Of a stretch of DNA of 64,000 nt, positions 22,318-33,006 are shown piece after piece. The notes beneath the pieces are model-generated. The model saw only the letters and a list, made by a program, of their open reading frames with translations. It made no database searches and had not been told where the DNA came from. The DNA lies in assembly GCF_004102045.2 (NCBI RefSeq), contig NZ_CP029684.2, forward strand, positions 186,001-250,000, given 5' to 3'. Position 1 is the stretch's first letter, and each line of letters starts with the position of its first letter. A program made the position numbers and the translations under genes. The stretch comes from Oenococcus sicerae (GTDB lineage: Bacteria; Bacillota; Bacilli; Lactobacillales; Lactobacillaceae).

Positions 22318-23595
22318 TTAGTCGCTAGGTTTGACGGAAAAAACGCTAAATGACTCAATATCGTAGTAATCATGGAACAAATCAACAGCTTTTTTGAAAG
22401 TTAAAGTCTTAAGGTCAGCAATAATTCGAAAAACATTCACATTGATATCAAAACTATCGATCGTCGTCAAAATATTATTTTCAAGCTGATCCAAAGACAT
22501 CGAAAGTTCTCCCAAAGTTGCTTGTTTTTGAACTTCGAATTCTTGTTCCAGCTTTGGATCAAACATGATCCTGCTTAACTGAAGTCGAATTTGCTCAAAC
22601 AGCTGTTGATCTTTGCCACGTCCGGTAAAATTAATAAAATGATAATAGCGACTAATTTCAACTTGAGCAAAAAAATCTTCATCCAAAATTCCTTGATTGT
22701 AATTCCGCATGTACCAATTCGATGAATCTGAGAAATAAAGATCTAAAAGCAAATCGCTAGCAAAAGATAAAATAACCGCTTCTGTTACGTCAACCAATCT
22801 TTTGCTGCCTTTGATACCAGCAGTCAGTAGAGGCGTTGAAACAGGCATGATCTTGACTGCTTGCTTAATCACCGGAATTCGGTCATCGAATAAATTAATA
22901 CGTGAAAAATCAGCAGGAAGACGCGTTAATTCTTTCTGCGTATCTTGGATCAGTTTGCTCATTTTTTTTGGATCAATTGGGCCCGTGATCTTTAAGTGAA
23001 GTTTATTCGGCTGATAAAAATAATGGTGAAAGCAATAGAGAAGTTCGGGGCTTAGTTGGTTAATTGTACTGATTTGGCCGCCAATATCTTGCGATAAAGG
23101 CTGATTTTGATAAAGATTTGTCATCAAACCAAGAGACAAAGCCCAATCAGGCATGTCTTGGTACATGGCTAGCTCTTGGCCAATAATGCCCTGTTCTTTA
23201 TCGACGGAAGCCTGTGTATAATAAGGTTTTTGCACAAACTTCAACAAAAGTCTGATCGAATCATTGATATGCTCAGTAGCTTGAAAATAGTAAACTGTTT
23301 GTGTTTGACTCGTATAGGCATTGGAAAAGGCACCATAATTGCTAAAAATTTCGCTGACATCCCCTTCGGCCTTTTCAAACATTTTATGTTCGGCGAAGTG
23401 TGCAGTGCCAGATGGAAAAATAATTTTTTTGCCTTTCTCATCAACGATCTGCTGATCAACGGCACCTGCATCAACAAAAAGGGCCGCAAAAACAGAATGA
23501 AAATCCTTTTTAGGAATCAGAGTAATTTTTAAACCATCTTCAAGAGTCTGCGTATATACCGACTGCTGGTAATCATCGAATGTTTCAATTTTCAT
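22318..23595 (-). CDS. ymfH: M16 zinc-peptidase-like protein YmfH
   Basis: 425 residues, pitrilysin/M16 fold. The inverted zinc motif HFAEH (His66, Glu69, His70) is intact, so this is the catalytic partner of a pair. In Bacillus the YmfF/YmfH (YfmF/YfmH) pair has been associated with elongation factor P modification; here the name follows homology, and the substrate is unknown. It overlaps ymfF by 11 bp, indicating translational coupling. Confidence 0.9.
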   Translation of the reverse strand: MKIETFDDYQQSVYTQTLEDGLKITLIPKKDFHSVFAALFVDAGAVDQQIVDEKGKKIIFPSGTAHFAEHKMFEKAEGDVSEIFSNYGAFSNAYTSQTQTVYYFQATEHINDSIRLLLKFVQKPYYTQASVDKEQGIIGQELAMYQDMPDWALSLGLMTNLYQNQPLSQDIGGQISTINQLSPELLYCFHHYFYQPNKLHLKITGPIDPKKMSKLIQDTQKELTRLPADFSRINLFDDRIPVIKQAVKIMPVSTPLLTAGIKGSKRLVDVTEAVILSFASDLLLDLYFSDSSNWYMRNYNQGILDEDFFAQVEISRYYHFINFTGRGKDQQLFEQIRLQLSRIMFDPKLEQEFEVQKQATLGELSMSLDQLENNILTTIDSFDINVNVFRIIADLKTLTFKKAVDLFHDYYDIESFSVFSVKPSD

Positions 23596-24838
23596 TTATC
23601 AATACCGCCTCAGTCTGCTGAATTACTTTTTTTGAAAATGCAACAACTTGATCAGCTGTGACCGAGTTAATAAGATCAATTGTTTGAGCAGTTGTTTTTT
23701 TATAGCCGGATACAAAGCCAGCTACTTCACGATCAATCGTATTATTCTGATAGTCTTGTCCGGAGATGATAGCAGTTATTAATTCGTTTTTGATCAACGA
23801 AAACAGACGATCTGAAAAATCATGTTGACGTATCTTATCAATTTGTCTATTAATTTCATTTTCAACTGCCGTCATATTTTGTTTATCTAGACCAGCCTGA
23901 ATAAGCATCCAACCATCCTGCCCGAAAATAAGTGAATTAGTATAGTAAACTAATTGTTTTTTCTCTCGAATACTTAGAAATAATAACGATTGACTCGATC
24001 CCCCCAGCAGTTGAGAAAATAAAATTGCCGTGAAACGCTGGTCGGACAAATGATTATAATCAACAAAATTATAGGCATTTTCAAGCAAACTCTGGTCCCC
24101 ACATTCATGCGTGCTGATTTTATTCAGTTCGTGGATCGCTTGCGTATAAACAATATTTTTATGGTTGATCGTATTGTGACTAACGATCGGCCATTTATTA
24201 ACTAAGTTCTCGATCTTTTGGCTAGAAAGATTGCCCGACACCGTGAGAATTGTCTCATCATTGGAAAGCATTTGCCGATAAGCGCCTACAACCGAGGCAT
24301 TCGTCACTTGTTTAATTAGTGCTTGGTCCCCATCGGCATGCACACGCAAATTTGCATCAGAAAAGTAATTTGCCAAAACGCGATCATGTAATTTATAACT
24401 TTTATTATCGAAGTTGGACAAAAATTCAGTCAGAAAATTCTTTTTTTCGATCTCAAACATTTTATCGGGAAATTGATCATGAATAATTAAAGGCGAAAAA
24501 ATCTGTTCAGCTAAAAAAGCAAATGCTTTTTCCAGCAATTGGCTATCATGAAAAATTGCTGCATTTGGAAATTTAAGGCTTAGATGAATTTTAGCAAGAC
24601 GACCAAAACGGCTCGTCGAGACTGAATAATGAGCGCCATAAAGCTCATTCAATTTCGTCGTCATTGCCTGTCGATCAGGATATGCCGCCGAACTGTTTTC
24701 CATCAAGACTGCCAGCAAAGACCTTTGGCTTGCCGTTTCTTTATTAAACGGCGCATAAAAATCCACTACCACTTTGACCGATTGGAACTGTGTCGTTTCG
24801 ATGACAGCTAAATTAATACCATTCACTAATTTCTTCAT
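23585..24838 (-). CDS. ymfF: M16-family non-catalytic partner YmfF
   Basis: 417 residues with the M16 fold but no HxxEH motif where the active site should be, so it is expected to be the inactive half of a heterodimer with YmfH, as in other two-component M16 peptidases. It carries the conserved C-terminal-half features seen in the family, such as the GGSSQSLLFLSIREKKQLVYY region. It lies 9 bp after cls and overlaps ymfH. Confidence 0.88.
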   Translation of the reverse strand: MKKLVNGINLAVIETTQFQSVKVVVDFYAPFNKETASQRSLLAVLMENSSAAYPDRQAMTTKLNELYGAHYSVSTSRFGRLAKIHLSLKFPNAAIFHDSQLLEKAFAFLAEQIFSPLIIHDQFPDKMFEIEKKNFLTEFLSNFDNKSYKLHDRVLANYFSDANLRVHADGDQALIKQVTNASVVGAYRQMLSNDETILTVSGNLSSQKIENLVNKWPIVSHNTINHKNIVYTQAIHELNKISTHECGDQSLLENAYNFVDYNHLSDQRFTAILFSQLLGGSSQSLLFLSIREKKQLVYYTNSLIFGQDGWMLIQAGLDKQNMTAVENEINRQIDKIRQHDFSDRLFSLIKNELITAIISGQDYQNNTIDREVAGFVSGYKKTTAQTIDLINSVTADQVVAFSKKVIQQTEAVLINEN

Positions 24839-24847
24839 AATTCTTCC

Positions 24848-26281
24848 TTAAAGGATTGGCGACAAAAGACGGGAAAACTTCTGCAAAACAGTCATGAAAA
24901 ATCCTTGTTTTGCAAAATCCGCTTTGGTTAATAACTTCGATTTCGTTATGTCGATCGCAATCTGTTTCTCTATTTTTTTGGCAAAATAAGAGCTATAAAT
25001 AAATGCATTTGACTCGAAGCTTAATTCGAAGGAACGAATATCCAAATTAGCTGATCCAATACTCACGATCTGATCATCGACCACCAAAAGTTTGCTGTGT
25101 AAAAAACCGGCATCGTAGCGATAAACATCAGCTCCGGCATCGATAAACTCTTGCGCATAATACTGAGTCGCCCGATAAACAAAAGGATGGTCAGGTCGAT
25201 CAGGAATGAAAATGCGGACCTTGACACCCGCTGCTAGTGCGATCATCAATGATTCATAGATCGTCTGATCAGGAATCAAATATGGCGTCTGGATCGTAAT
25301 AGATTTAGTAGCTAAAGTAATCATCTTTAAATAGCCCTGCTTTATCTGGGCTGTCAACGAATCAGGTCCAGAAGAAACAATTTGAATTGGATGAACACCA
25401 TTTACTTGAGTCGCTGGAAAATAATGATCAAGAAAAGCTAATTTATCATTGGCATTAGCTGTAGCATTCCAGTCGATAAAAAATCTTGATTGCAGCGACA
25501 GCACCGCGTCCCCAATAATTTTTAGTTGAGAATCACGCCAATCACCAAAACGTTTTGACTTCCAAAGATATTGATCACCAACATTAAAACCGCCAATATA
25601 ACCAACTTTCCCATCAATCACAACAATTTTACGATGAAATCGAAAATTAATTCTCAAAGCTAGAATCTGGAATCTTCTTGTTAAAAATGGATAAACAACG
25701 CCACCGGCATGCAGCAATCGCCGATACATAGAGATATGTGCGCCATGAGAACCATAAGCATCATAAATAACCCTGACCTCAACGCCTTCCTTTGCCTTTT
25801 TAACTAATAAATCAATTAATCTGTTGCCAATAACATCGTTAGCGATCGCGAAATAAGCCAAATGAATATGATCAGTCGCTTTTTCAATTTCAGCGAATAA
25901 ATCATCGAAAAAATCTTGACCTTTAAAAAAGGTTTCCAGATCATTACCATAAGTTAGCATAGCGCCAGAATTATGTTGAAACAGCTGAGCCAACATCTTA
26001 GAAGCGCTATTTAATTGCAAATGGTGATTATAATATTTTTGGTTATCTTTAATTTGCTCACGACCAACAATTTCTTGACTTGTAAAATCAAAAATTTTTT
26101 TGTCTGAAATGCGGCGTCCAGCGAACCAATAAATCACAAAACCAAAGACGGGCAAAAATACCAGTACAACTAACCAAGCCCAAATTCTGCTAACTTCCCT
26201 CTTGCTCCAAAAAACTGTCACAAAAGCCAACGCAGCATTTAGAACCAAGATGGATGAAATTATAATCAGTAATAAACTCAT
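24848..26281 (-). CDS. cls: Cardiolipin synthase
   Basis: 477 residues, phospholipase D superfamily. Two N-terminal membrane helices (about 1-55) precede two HKD motifs: FHRKIVVIDGKVGYIGG and LHSKLLVVDDQIVSIGS. The enzyme joins two phosphatidylglycerol molecules to form cardiolipin at the membrane. It is 3 bp after mreD and 9 bp before ymfF. A cls gene inside an mre operon puts cardiolipin synthesis with cell elongation; cardiolipin at curved membrane makes that plausible, but it is inference. Confidence 0.96.
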   Translation of the reverse strand: MSLLLIIISSILVLNAALAFVTVFWSKREVSRIWAWLVVLVFLPVFGFVIYWFAGRRISDKKIFDFTSQEIVGREQIKDNQKYYNHHLQLNSASKMLAQLFQHNSGAMLTYGNDLETFFKGQDFFDDLFAEIEKATDHIHLAYFAIANDVIGNRLIDLLVKKAKEGVEVRVIYDAYGSHGAHISMYRRLLHAGGVVYPFLTRRFQILALRINFRFHRKIVVIDGKVGYIGGFNVGDQYLWKSKRFGDWRDSQLKIIGDAVLSLQSRFFIDWNATANANDKLAFLDHYFPATQVNGVHPIQIVSSGPDSLTAQIKQGYLKMITLATKSITIQTPYLIPDQTIYESLMIALAAGVKVRIFIPDRPDHPFVYRATQYYAQEFIDAGADVYRYDAGFLHSKLLVVDDQIVSIGSANLDIRSFELSFESNAFIYSSYFAKKIEKQIAIDITKSKLLTKADFAKQGFFMTVLQKFSRLLSPIL

Positions 26282-26284
26282 AGG

Positions 26285-26830
26285 TCAATTATTTATTATA
26301 TAGGTCAGCGATTCTACCGGGCGATAAAAAAGCAGCTCAATCAAGCTATTAAAGACGATTGTCGGCAAGACAGTAAAAATGATGTAATTTGCAAATGGCA
26401 TATCAACTTGCCCAGTCAAAGAACCAGCGATAAAAACCAAAACATAAAAAATCACAAAACCACTCGCCAGTGTCCATAAAGTTGCTGAAATCCGATAAGG
26501 AATTCGTTGATCAATAAAAAACATTGTATATGCACTAACTAAATAAGCGATCAAATATGTACCAATTGCCTGAGTATAGTAGAGATCGAAAATCAGTCCA
26601 ATTGCAGCAGTCCACCACCAAAAAGCAAATTTACGATCTGAACGAAAATGAACAGTATAAAATAAACCGATCAAAGTTAAGTTTGGCAAAATATACCAGC
26701 CCGAAAAAGATAAAAGATTTGAAAAGCTGGACATCAAACTGCCATCGAAAAAAACTAGAAAAAACAAAATGATCGGATAAAAAAAAGCCGGACGTAAGTA
26801 ACGGTTATTCGATCTATTTTTATTTTGCAT
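26285..26830 (-). CDS. mreD: Rod-shape protein MreD
   Basis: 181-residue integral membrane protein with about five hydrophobic helices, part of the MreBCD elongation complex. I place the start at the ATG at 26830 because GAGG lies 9 bases upstream. The longer reading frame would start with TTG directly touching that GAGG, which cannot work as a ribosome site. It overlaps the end of mreC by 11 bp. Confidence 0.9.
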   Translation of the reverse strand: MQNKNRSNNRYLRPAFFYPIILFFLVFFDGSLMSSFSNLLSFSGWYILPNLTLIGLFYTVHFRSDRKFAFWWWTAAIGLIFDLYYTQAIGTYLIAYLVSAYTMFFIDQRIPYRISATLWTLASGFVIFYVLVFIAGSLTGQVDMPFANYIIFTVLPTIVFNSLIELLFYRPVESLTYIINN

Positions 26831-27674
26831 TGCCACCAACCTCGGTCACGGCCAAAACGCTGGAAATATCAGTTAAATCAGCAGCTGGCTGAATATAAAT
26901 TTCTTTGGCAACACCGTATGTGTCATCACGAACACTAACAACCTTTCCGACATACAAGCCTTTCGGTAAAATGCCTCCAAGCCCCGATGTTTGAACTAAG
27001 CTGCCTTTTTTTACATTGACAGTTGAGGTTAATTCATCTAAAACCAATTGATTTTTATTTGAATCATAGGAAGAAATAATCCCATTAACTACTTCTTGAT
27101 TTCCTGTCACCTGTACTGGGAAACGATCCGAATCAGAATTCATATTCGAAATTAAAGTGACCTTGCTGCTAGTGTTGGATACTTGACTAACTTTGCCAAT
27201 CAAACCCTTAGAATCCAAAATCGGTGAATTTTTTTTGACGCCTGCATTTAGTCCTTGATTAATAATCAGTTGAGAATCCCAAGTACTAGGCGTGCGGCTG
27301 ATCACGACAGCGCTGACTGTTTTGTAGTCAGTCAAAGAGTCTTTCAATTGGAGATTAGCTTTCAATTCCTTGTTTTCTTTTTGAAGAGCTTGAATCTTCA
27401 CTTGATCCGCTGCGATCTGATCCACTCTTTTAACTAGACGGCCATTTTCTTTATATGTTTTAAAAAGCTGAGTTAAGGAATTTGTGGATTGTCCTAAAAC
27501 ATTCGTCGGCGCTGAAACACCGCGACCAAAAAAAGCAGCAACATCCGATGTAAAACGCTGCACGATCGGAATGCCTGTCGCTCTGCCATAAAAAAAACTC
27601 GACCCTATAATCAAGGCCACAGCCACGACCACCGAAATGATCGAAATTAAAATTTTTTTACCATTAAATCGCAA
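26820..27674 (-). CDS. mreC: Rod-shape protein MreC
   Basis: 284 residues: a short cytoplasmic start, one membrane helix (about 7-30), a coiled coil (about 75-110, with the RVDQIAADQVKIQALQKENKEL region) and a two-lobed beta-rich extracellular domain. MreC bridges the cytoplasmic MreB filament and penicillin-binding proteins. It is 13 bp after mreB and overlaps mreD. Confidence 0.96.
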   Translation of the reverse strand: MRFNGKKILISIISVVVAVALIIGSSFFYGRATGIPIVQRFTSDVAAFFGRGVSAPTNVLGQSTNSLTQLFKTYKENGRLVKRVDQIAADQVKIQALQKENKELKANLQLKDSLTDYKTVSAVVISRTPSTWDSQLIINQGLNAGVKKNSPILDSKGLIGKVSQVSNTSSKVTLISNMNSDSDRFPVQVTGNQEVVNGIISSYDSNKNQLVLDELTSTVNVKKGSLVQTSGLGGILPKGLYVGKVVSVRDDTYGVAKEIYIQPAADLTDISSVLAVTEVGGNAK

Positions 27675-27687
27675 TGAATGAACCTAA

Positions 27688-28692
27688 TTATTTAAATTGC
27701 AGCTGAGATGAGCGAAGCATTTCGCCCAAGCCATTAGCAACTGCTTCCTGTGGATTTGGTGCAATAAAAACTGGTACATGAACTGTATCTGCAATAACAC
27801 GATCTAAAAAGCGTAAATTAGCGCCACCGCCCGTCAAAGTGATACCGCGATCAATAATATCAGAAACCAGCTCGGGCAGAGATTCCTCCAAAGTTGTTTG
27901 AATTTCTGTCAAAATGTGATTAACAGGGCTCGCAATCGCTAATGCGACATCTTCAGATGTAACATCCCGCTGTGCCGGCAACCCGGAAATTAAGTCAATT
28001 CCCTTAACTGTTGCCGATCCTAATTGTTTTGAGGCTTTAATATCCGCTGAACCAATTTCTTGTTTCAATACTTCAGCATCACCTTCAGAAATCCGGAAAT
28101 TATAACGCTGCAAAACCATATCCTTAATAGCTTCATTCATGGCATCACCGGCAAAAACAGTCGAACGAGAAGCGTTTGCTTTGCCAAGACTGATCGTAGC
28201 AATATCAACCGTACCACCGCCAAGATCGACGACCATAGTACCAGGAGCGTCGTAAACTGGTAATCCAGCACCAACTGCTGCTGCGATCGGTTCGTCAATA
28301 ATATAGGCATCTTTGACACCTGCAGATTGAGCAGCATCTTTGACCGCTCGGCGTTCAACTTCCGTAACGCCGCTTGGCACGCCAATAACTGCCACAGGCT
28401 TTCCTAGACGATTATTATAAGCAACATTTAAAAAATAATTCAGCAGTCCCACAGTACCATTCAAATCAGAAATAACACCCTTACGCAAAGGGCGAATAAC
28501 TGAAATAGTGGGCGGATTCTTTTCAAACATTTTATGAGCCGCTGAACCAACGGCCATCAGTTCTCCGGTCGCAGTATCTTTCGCAACGAAACTCGGTTCG
28601 TTGATAATAATACCTGAGCCTTCTAAATAGACCAAAGTATTGCTGGTGCCGAGATCAATCCCGACATTTTTTTGTCCAAATCCTATTGCCAT
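27688..28692 (-). CDS. mreB: Cell-shape determining protein MreB
   Basis: 334-residue bacterial actin. Phosphate-1 loop VGIDLGTSNTLVY at the N-terminus, phosphate-2 VVDLGGGTVDIA near 160, and the adenosine motif TGGGANL near 290. It assembles at the membrane and directs lateral wall synthesis. Oenococcus and relatives are cocci or coccobacilli, so a kept mreBCD set is worth noting. It is first in the cluster; a likely extended -10 promoter (TG-T-TATACT, 28719-28711) lies upstream. Confidence 0.98.
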   Translation of the reverse strand: MAIGFGQKNVGIDLGTSNTLVYLEGSGIIINEPSFVAKDTATGELMAVGSAAHKMFEKNPPTISVIRPLRKGVISDLNGTVGLLNYFLNVAYNNRLGKPVAVIGVPSGVTEVERRAVKDAAQSAGVKDAYIIDEPIAAAVGAGLPVYDAPGTMVVDLGGGTVDIATISLGKANASRSTVFAGDAMNEAIKDMVLQRYNFRISEGDAEVLKQEIGSADIKASKQLGSATVKGIDLISGLPAQRDVTSEDVALAIASPVNHILTEIQTTLEESLPELVSDIIDRGITLTGGGANLRFLDRVIADTVHVPVFIAPNPQEAVANGLGEMLRSSQLQFK

Positions 28693-28710
28693 ATGTGTCC
28701 TATCCTCATA

Positions 28711-28719
28711 AGTATAACA
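28711..28719 (-). promoter_or_regulatory. mreB promoter, extended -10
   Basis: Minus strand TG-T-TATACT in the 45-bp gap between folC and mreB, 18 bp before the mreB start codon. No good -35 (AAAAGA at the right spacing). Confidence 0.5.
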
Positions 28720-28737
28720 CGCTGTTTTTCAGCTCTT

Positions 28738-29952
28738 TTAGTCAATTTGAGTCAATTTTTTATTTAAATACGTGCGGACCTGGCTGACAAAATAGAGCGA
28801 ACCGGTCACAACGATCATTTGCTTTTTGCGGTCGATTTTCGATAACAATTCATCCAATTGAGCATGCCATTCCTCATACTGATTTGATTGAGCCGTTTGT
28901 TTATATGCTTGCCAATTGACAGGAAAAACAGTTGCTAAGGGTAAACTATGAAAATCCGCAGCCGAAATTTGCTTTTTTTCCAAATGTCCAAACAGGATCA
29001 ATTGTTCTTTGTCGCCATATTCTCTCAGTAAAGAGTCGTTCAATACAGCTACACCTTGCGGATTGTGTGCACCATCTAAGATGATCAAAGGATCCTCAGA
29101 AATTTTTTCCATTCGCGCCGGCCAACTAACAGTGTTTAAAAATTTGATTAATTTATCAGTCGACCATTGATCAATTATTTTCAAAAAAACATCATTTGGC
29201 AAAACAGCATGTAAATAAACTTTAACTGCGGCCCAAGCTAATGCTGCGTTGTAGCGCTGATAATAGCCCCGGGAAACTTTTATTTTAGCATCGATCTGGC
29301 CAAAAGTCACTTTTAATGCGACGGCACGAGCTTCGATCACATTTTTGGCTTCACTGGGGATACGACCATAAAGCAGTGCTTTTGTCGTTGGCTTAACAAT
29401 ACCAACTTTTTGAAAAGCAATTTTAGCCAGGGTATCACCGAGAATATCCATGTGATCCAAACCGACGCTTGTAATCACAGCCACCGTCGCATCAATAACA
29501 TTCGTCGAATCCCATAGTCCGCCGATCCCGACTTCAAGCACAAGCGCATCCAGATCTGATTCGGAAAAATAAAGAATCGCGATCGCTGTAATAACTTCAA
29601 ACTCAGTTTGGTTTGTATATTTTGCAGCAATTCGCTGCGTATAGGATGTCAGGTCTTCAGCTGAAATATAGTGGCCGTCAATCTCAATTCGTTCGTTGAA
29701 TTTGATAATAAACGGTGAAATAAAGAGACCTGTTTTAAAGCCGGACGCCGTTAAAATAGCCTGCGAAAAGCGTGAGACAGAACCCTTGCCATTAGTGCCC
29801 GTGACATGAATAATTGGCGGCAGCTTTTTTTCTGGGTGTCCTAACTTATTTAATAGCGTCAGCATACGTTCTTGGGTATCATGCTTAATTCGTTCACCCG
29901 TATTAGTCAGTGAATGAATCCAGTTGATCGCTTCTGTTTCATTTTTAATCAT
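28738..29952 (-). CDS. folC: Folylpolyglutamate synthase / dihydrofolate synthase
   Basis: 404 residues, Mur-ligase superfamily. The P-loop [12 protein letters not shown] is near residue 48, followed by the folate-loop region [11 protein letters not shown]. The enzyme adds glutamate to folates in an ATP-dependent reaction, keeping them in the cell; many bacterial forms also make dihydrofolate. It overlaps valS by 8 bp, a linkage common in Firmicutes, so the valS T-box also governs it. Confidence 0.95.
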   Translation of the reverse strand: MIKNETEAINWIHSLTNTGERIKHDTQERMLTLLNKLGHPEKKLPPIIHVTGTNGKGSVSRFSQAILTASGFKTGLFISPFIIKFNERIEIDGHYISAEDLTSYTQRIAAKYTNQTEFEVITAIAILYFSESDLDALVLEVGIGGLWDSTNVIDATVAVITSVGLDHMDILGDTLAKIAFQKVGIVKPTTKALLYGRIPSEAKNVIEARAVALKVTFGQIDAKIKVSRGYYQRYNAALAWAAVKVYLHAVLPNDVFLKIIDQWSTDKLIKFLNTVSWPARMEKISEDPLIILDGAHNPQGVAVLNDSLLREYGDKEQLILFGHLEKKQISAADFHSLPLATVFPVNWQAYKQTAQSNQYEEWHAQLDELLSKIDRKKQMIVVTGSLYFVSQVRTYLNKKLTQID

Positions 29953-32653
29953 GATTCTGCTTCAACTCATCAATTCGTGCTTGTGTTGCATTGAATTTAG
30001 CCTGCCAATCGCTTAGTTTGCCTTTCTCAGCTAACACAACTTTTTCAGGTGCGCTATTAACAAACTTTTCGTTGGCTAGTTTGTTTGATGAACGCTTCAC
30101 TTCGGCTGAAAACTTATTAAGTTCGCCTTTTAGTCGATCGATTTCAGCATCCAGATCAATTAATTCAGCTAAAGGAATATATACTGTTGCGCCAGCGATC
30201 ACGCGTGACATCGCTAAAGCAGGAGCTTGAATTTGAGAACCAATTTCTAATCGCTTCGGATGACCAAAACGATTGATATAGTCGATGTTACCCTTGAAAA
30301 CGGGCATGAGTGACTGGTCATCAATGTTGATCAAAATATCGACCGGAACCGAAAGAGGCGTCTTAACCTCGGTCCGAATGTTTCTAATAGCTGTGATCAA
30401 TTCCTGCAAAGCTGAAAAAGCATGCTCAGCTTCAGGATCATTCAATGACTGCTTGACTTTCGGATAATCAGCAATGACAAGACTGTCTGCCGGCTGGTGA
30501 CCCGGTAATTGCTGAAAAATGGCTTCAGTCACAAATGGCATGATCGGGTGCAGCAAACGCAAGACTTGGTCCAGTACATAAACCAAAGTTTGTTGAACAG
30601 CAATTTTATTGCCAGCTACATCACTTGTCAATGTCTCTTTGGTCATTTCAATATACCAATCAGCAAAATCATTCCATATAAAATTGTAGAGCTGGCGGCC
30701 GACTTCACCGAATTCGAATTTTTCAAAATTTTTAGAAACTTTATCAACCGTTGCATTTAGGCGAGATAAAATCCACTTGTCAGCGAGTGTCAAGTCTTTT
30801 TTATCTGGCAAGGAAATTTTTGTATCAGTTTCTAGATTCATTAAAACATAGCGGGAAACATTCCAAATTTTATTCACAAAATTCCAGGCTGAGTCCATCT
30901 TGTCATAGGAAAAATTAAGGTCTTGACCCGGTGTTGAGCCCGTTGACAAAAACCAGCGCAAAGCATCGGTACCATATTTATCGATCACATCCATCGGATC
31001 AATACCATTACCCAAGGACTTGGACATTTTGCGGCCTTGCTGATCTCGCATCAAACCATGGATCAAGACATTTTTAAAAGGTCGTCTGCCTGTAAATTCT
31101 TTCGCTTGAAAAATCATACGACTGATCCAAAAGAAAATAATGTCATAGCCCGTGACCATCGTTGAAGTGGGGTAAAAGCGTTTGAAGTCTGGGTCTTCAG
31201 TATTCGGCCAGCCAAGCGTTGAGAAAGGCCATAGTGCGCTGGAAAACCAAGTATCCAAAACATCAGGATCTCTAGTCCAGCCATCCCCTGCCGGTGCGGT
31301 CAAGCCCACATATGTCTCTTGCTGGCCATCACTTTTCGTCCGATACCAGGCTGGAATTTGATGACCCCACCATAACTGCCGAGAAATAACCCAATCATGA
31401 ACATTTTCCATCCAAGATTCATAAGTGCCTTCAAAACGCAATGGCCAGAAGTCAACTTTTTCATCGGTATTTTGCTGCATTTCTAATGCTTGTTTAGCCA
31501 ATGGCGCCATTTTAACAAACCACTGGGTCGACAAACGCGCTTCAACTTGAACATCAGTACGTTCAGAATGTCCAACTGAATGGACAATCGGCTCAATATT
31601 CAACATAAAATCGCGGTCTTGCAAATCCTTGACAATTGCTTTGCGAGCAGCAAAACGGTCCAAGCCGACATACTTGCCGGCATTCTCATTCATCGAGGCA
31701 TCCGCATTCATCGTATTGATCCGTGGTAGATTATGGCGATTGCCAACAAGGAAGTCATTGGGATCGTGAGCTGGTGTGATCTTGACCATGCCGGTTCCAA
31801 AATCCTTATCAACATATTGGTCAGCAATTATCTCAACTTGTCGATCAACCAAGGGCACGATTATTTTACGGCCAACCAATTCCTGATAACGTTTATCAGA
31901 AGGATTAACAGCAACGGCCGTATCACCAAACATCGTCTCTGGTCTAGTCGTAGCAATTTCAATATAGTGCCGACCATTAAACGTAAAATTCGGGTCCACA
32001 AAAGGATATTTGACGTGATAAAATGCGCCTTTATCATCTTCATGAATAACTTCAATATCAGATAAAGCCGTTTTGGCCTGTGGATCCCAGTTGATGATGT
32101 ATTCACCTCGATAGATAAGTCCTTTATTGTAGAGGTCAACAAAAACTTTTTTAACGGCATCATTTAGACCCTTATCCAAGGTAAAACGCTCACGCGAAAA
32201 GTCTAGCGATAACCCAAGTTTTGCCCATTGCGTCTTGATAATGGCGGCATATTCATCCTTCCATTGCCAAACTTTATCAACGAACTTTTCGCGGCCTAGA
32301 TCGTAACGAGAAATGCCGTCTTCTCGTAAACGTGCTTCCACTTTGGCTTGAGTTGCAATACCAGCGTGATCCATACCAGGCAACCATAAAGTGTCATATC
32401 CCTGCATACGTTTTTGCCTAATCAGCATATCCTGAAGCGTTGTATCCCAAGCATGACCAAGATGCAGCTTGCCAGTCACATTAGGCGGTGGAATTACGAT
32501 GGCATAAGACTCGGGATCACCATCTGCATACTTAGCCGGTTTGATTTTTTTATCAACATCTGGATTAAATAATTCAGCTTTTTGCCAGCGATCATAAATC
32601 CCTCTTTCAATCTCCGTCGGATCATATTTAGTTGACATGTTAATTTGGCGCAT
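29945..32653 (-). CDS. valS: Valine-tRNA ligase
   Basis: 902-residue class I aminoacyl-tRNA synthetase. HIGH-type motif [15 protein letters not shown] near residue 53, an inserted editing domain (with [15 protein letters not shown] near 225), and KMSKS in [10 protein letters not shown] near 545. The C-terminal coiled coil that clamps tRNA-Val is present (last 70 residues, rich in Leu, Lys and Glu). The first ATG is used because an AAAGGA lies 9 bases upstream; Met6 has none. Expression should respond to uncharged tRNA-Val through the T-box leader. Confidence 0.98.
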   Translation of the reverse strand: MRQINMSTKYDPTEIERGIYDRWQKAELFNPDVDKKIKPAKYADGDPESYAIVIPPPNVTGKLHLGHAWDTTLQDMLIRQKRMQGYDTLWLPGMDHAGIATQAKVEARLREDGISRYDLGREKFVDKVWQWKDEYAAIIKTQWAKLGLSLDFSRERFTLDKGLNDAVKKVFVDLYNKGLIYRGEYIINWDPQAKTALSDIEVIHEDDKGAFYHVKYPFVDPNFTFNGRHYIEIATTRPETMFGDTAVAVNPSDKRYQELVGRKIIVPLVDRQVEIIADQYVDKDFGTGMVKITPAHDPNDFLVGNRHNLPRINTMNADASMNENAGKYVGLDRFAARKAIVKDLQDRDFMLNIEPIVHSVGHSERTDVQVEARLSTQWFVKMAPLAKQALEMQQNTDEKVDFWPLRFEGTYESWMENVHDWVISRQLWWGHQIPAWYRTKSDGQQETYVGLTAPAGDGWTRDPDVLDTWFSSALWPFSTLGWPNTEDPDFKRFYPTSTMVTGYDIIFFWISRMIFQAKEFTGRRPFKNVLIHGLMRDQQGRKMSKSLGNGIDPMDVIDKYGTDALRWFLSTGSTPGQDLNFSYDKMDSAWNFVNKIWNVSRYVLMNLETDTKISLPDKKDLTLADKWILSRLNATVDKVSKNFEKFEFGEVGRQLYNFIWNDFADWYIEMTKETLTSDVAGNKIAVQQTLVYVLDQVLRLLHPIMPFVTEAIFQQLPGHQPADSLVIADYPKVKQSLNDPEAEHAFSALQELITAIRNIRTEVKTPLSVPVDILINIDDQSLMPVFKGNIDYINRFGHPKRLEIGSQIQAPALAMSRVIAGATVYIPLAELIDLDAEIDRLKGELNKFSAEVKRSSNKLANEKFVNSAPEKVVLAEKGKLSDWQAKFNATQARIDELKQNHD

Positions 32654-32795
32654 TTTTAGTTATCCTTTCGATGGAAAAAGTAAAAAATCAGTAAGCAATC
32701 ACTAACAGCATAATAGCTATAAGACGCAAATCGCCGTGGAGCAGCAGCTCTAAAATTCTTCTAATAACGAATAAGTTCTTTCTCATGATCAAATT

Positions 32796-32971
32796 AAAAA
32801 CGCCCTGAGAATCTCTCGGGACGCTTTTGCGTGGTACCACCCAAGTTGCTTGTTGCCAAGCCACTTAATATTTACGTGTAAATTCCTCTTAGCAACCTTC
32901 AATTCTTGCACTCTGATTTTCAGCAACCATCAGATCTCTAAAATATGCGCCAATTTACTCCTCTAAGTTGT
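32796..32971 (-). promoter_or_regulatory. T-box leader of valS-folC
   Basis: Minus strand: the T-box sequence GGGTGGTACCACGC (32842-32829) lies just before a terminator hairpin whose arms are CGTCCCGAGA-like and TCTCAGGGCG, followed by TTTTT (32823-32796). The upstream 130 nt contain nested stems consistent with Stem I. T-boxes bind uncharged tRNA and switch from terminator to antiterminator. I could not place the Val specifier codon with certainty. The remaining 140 bp to valS hold nothing recognisable. Confidence 0.92.
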
Positions 32972-32976
32972 CTTTA

Positions 32977-33005
32977 AGTATATCTAATCGGTTAATAGCT
33001 TTCAA
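32977..33005 (-). promoter_or_regulatory. Promoter of the valS T-box transcript
   Basis: Minus strand TTGAAA (33005-33000), 17-base spacer, TATACT (32982-32977). The -35 begins one base past the ezrA stop codon, so valS transcription starts from the very end of ezrA. Confidence 0.75.
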
Positions 33006-33006
33006 G

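Noticed and set aside
26831-26839. Upstream TTG start for mreD
   Set aside because: It directly abuts GAGG, leaving no spacing for ribosome binding.
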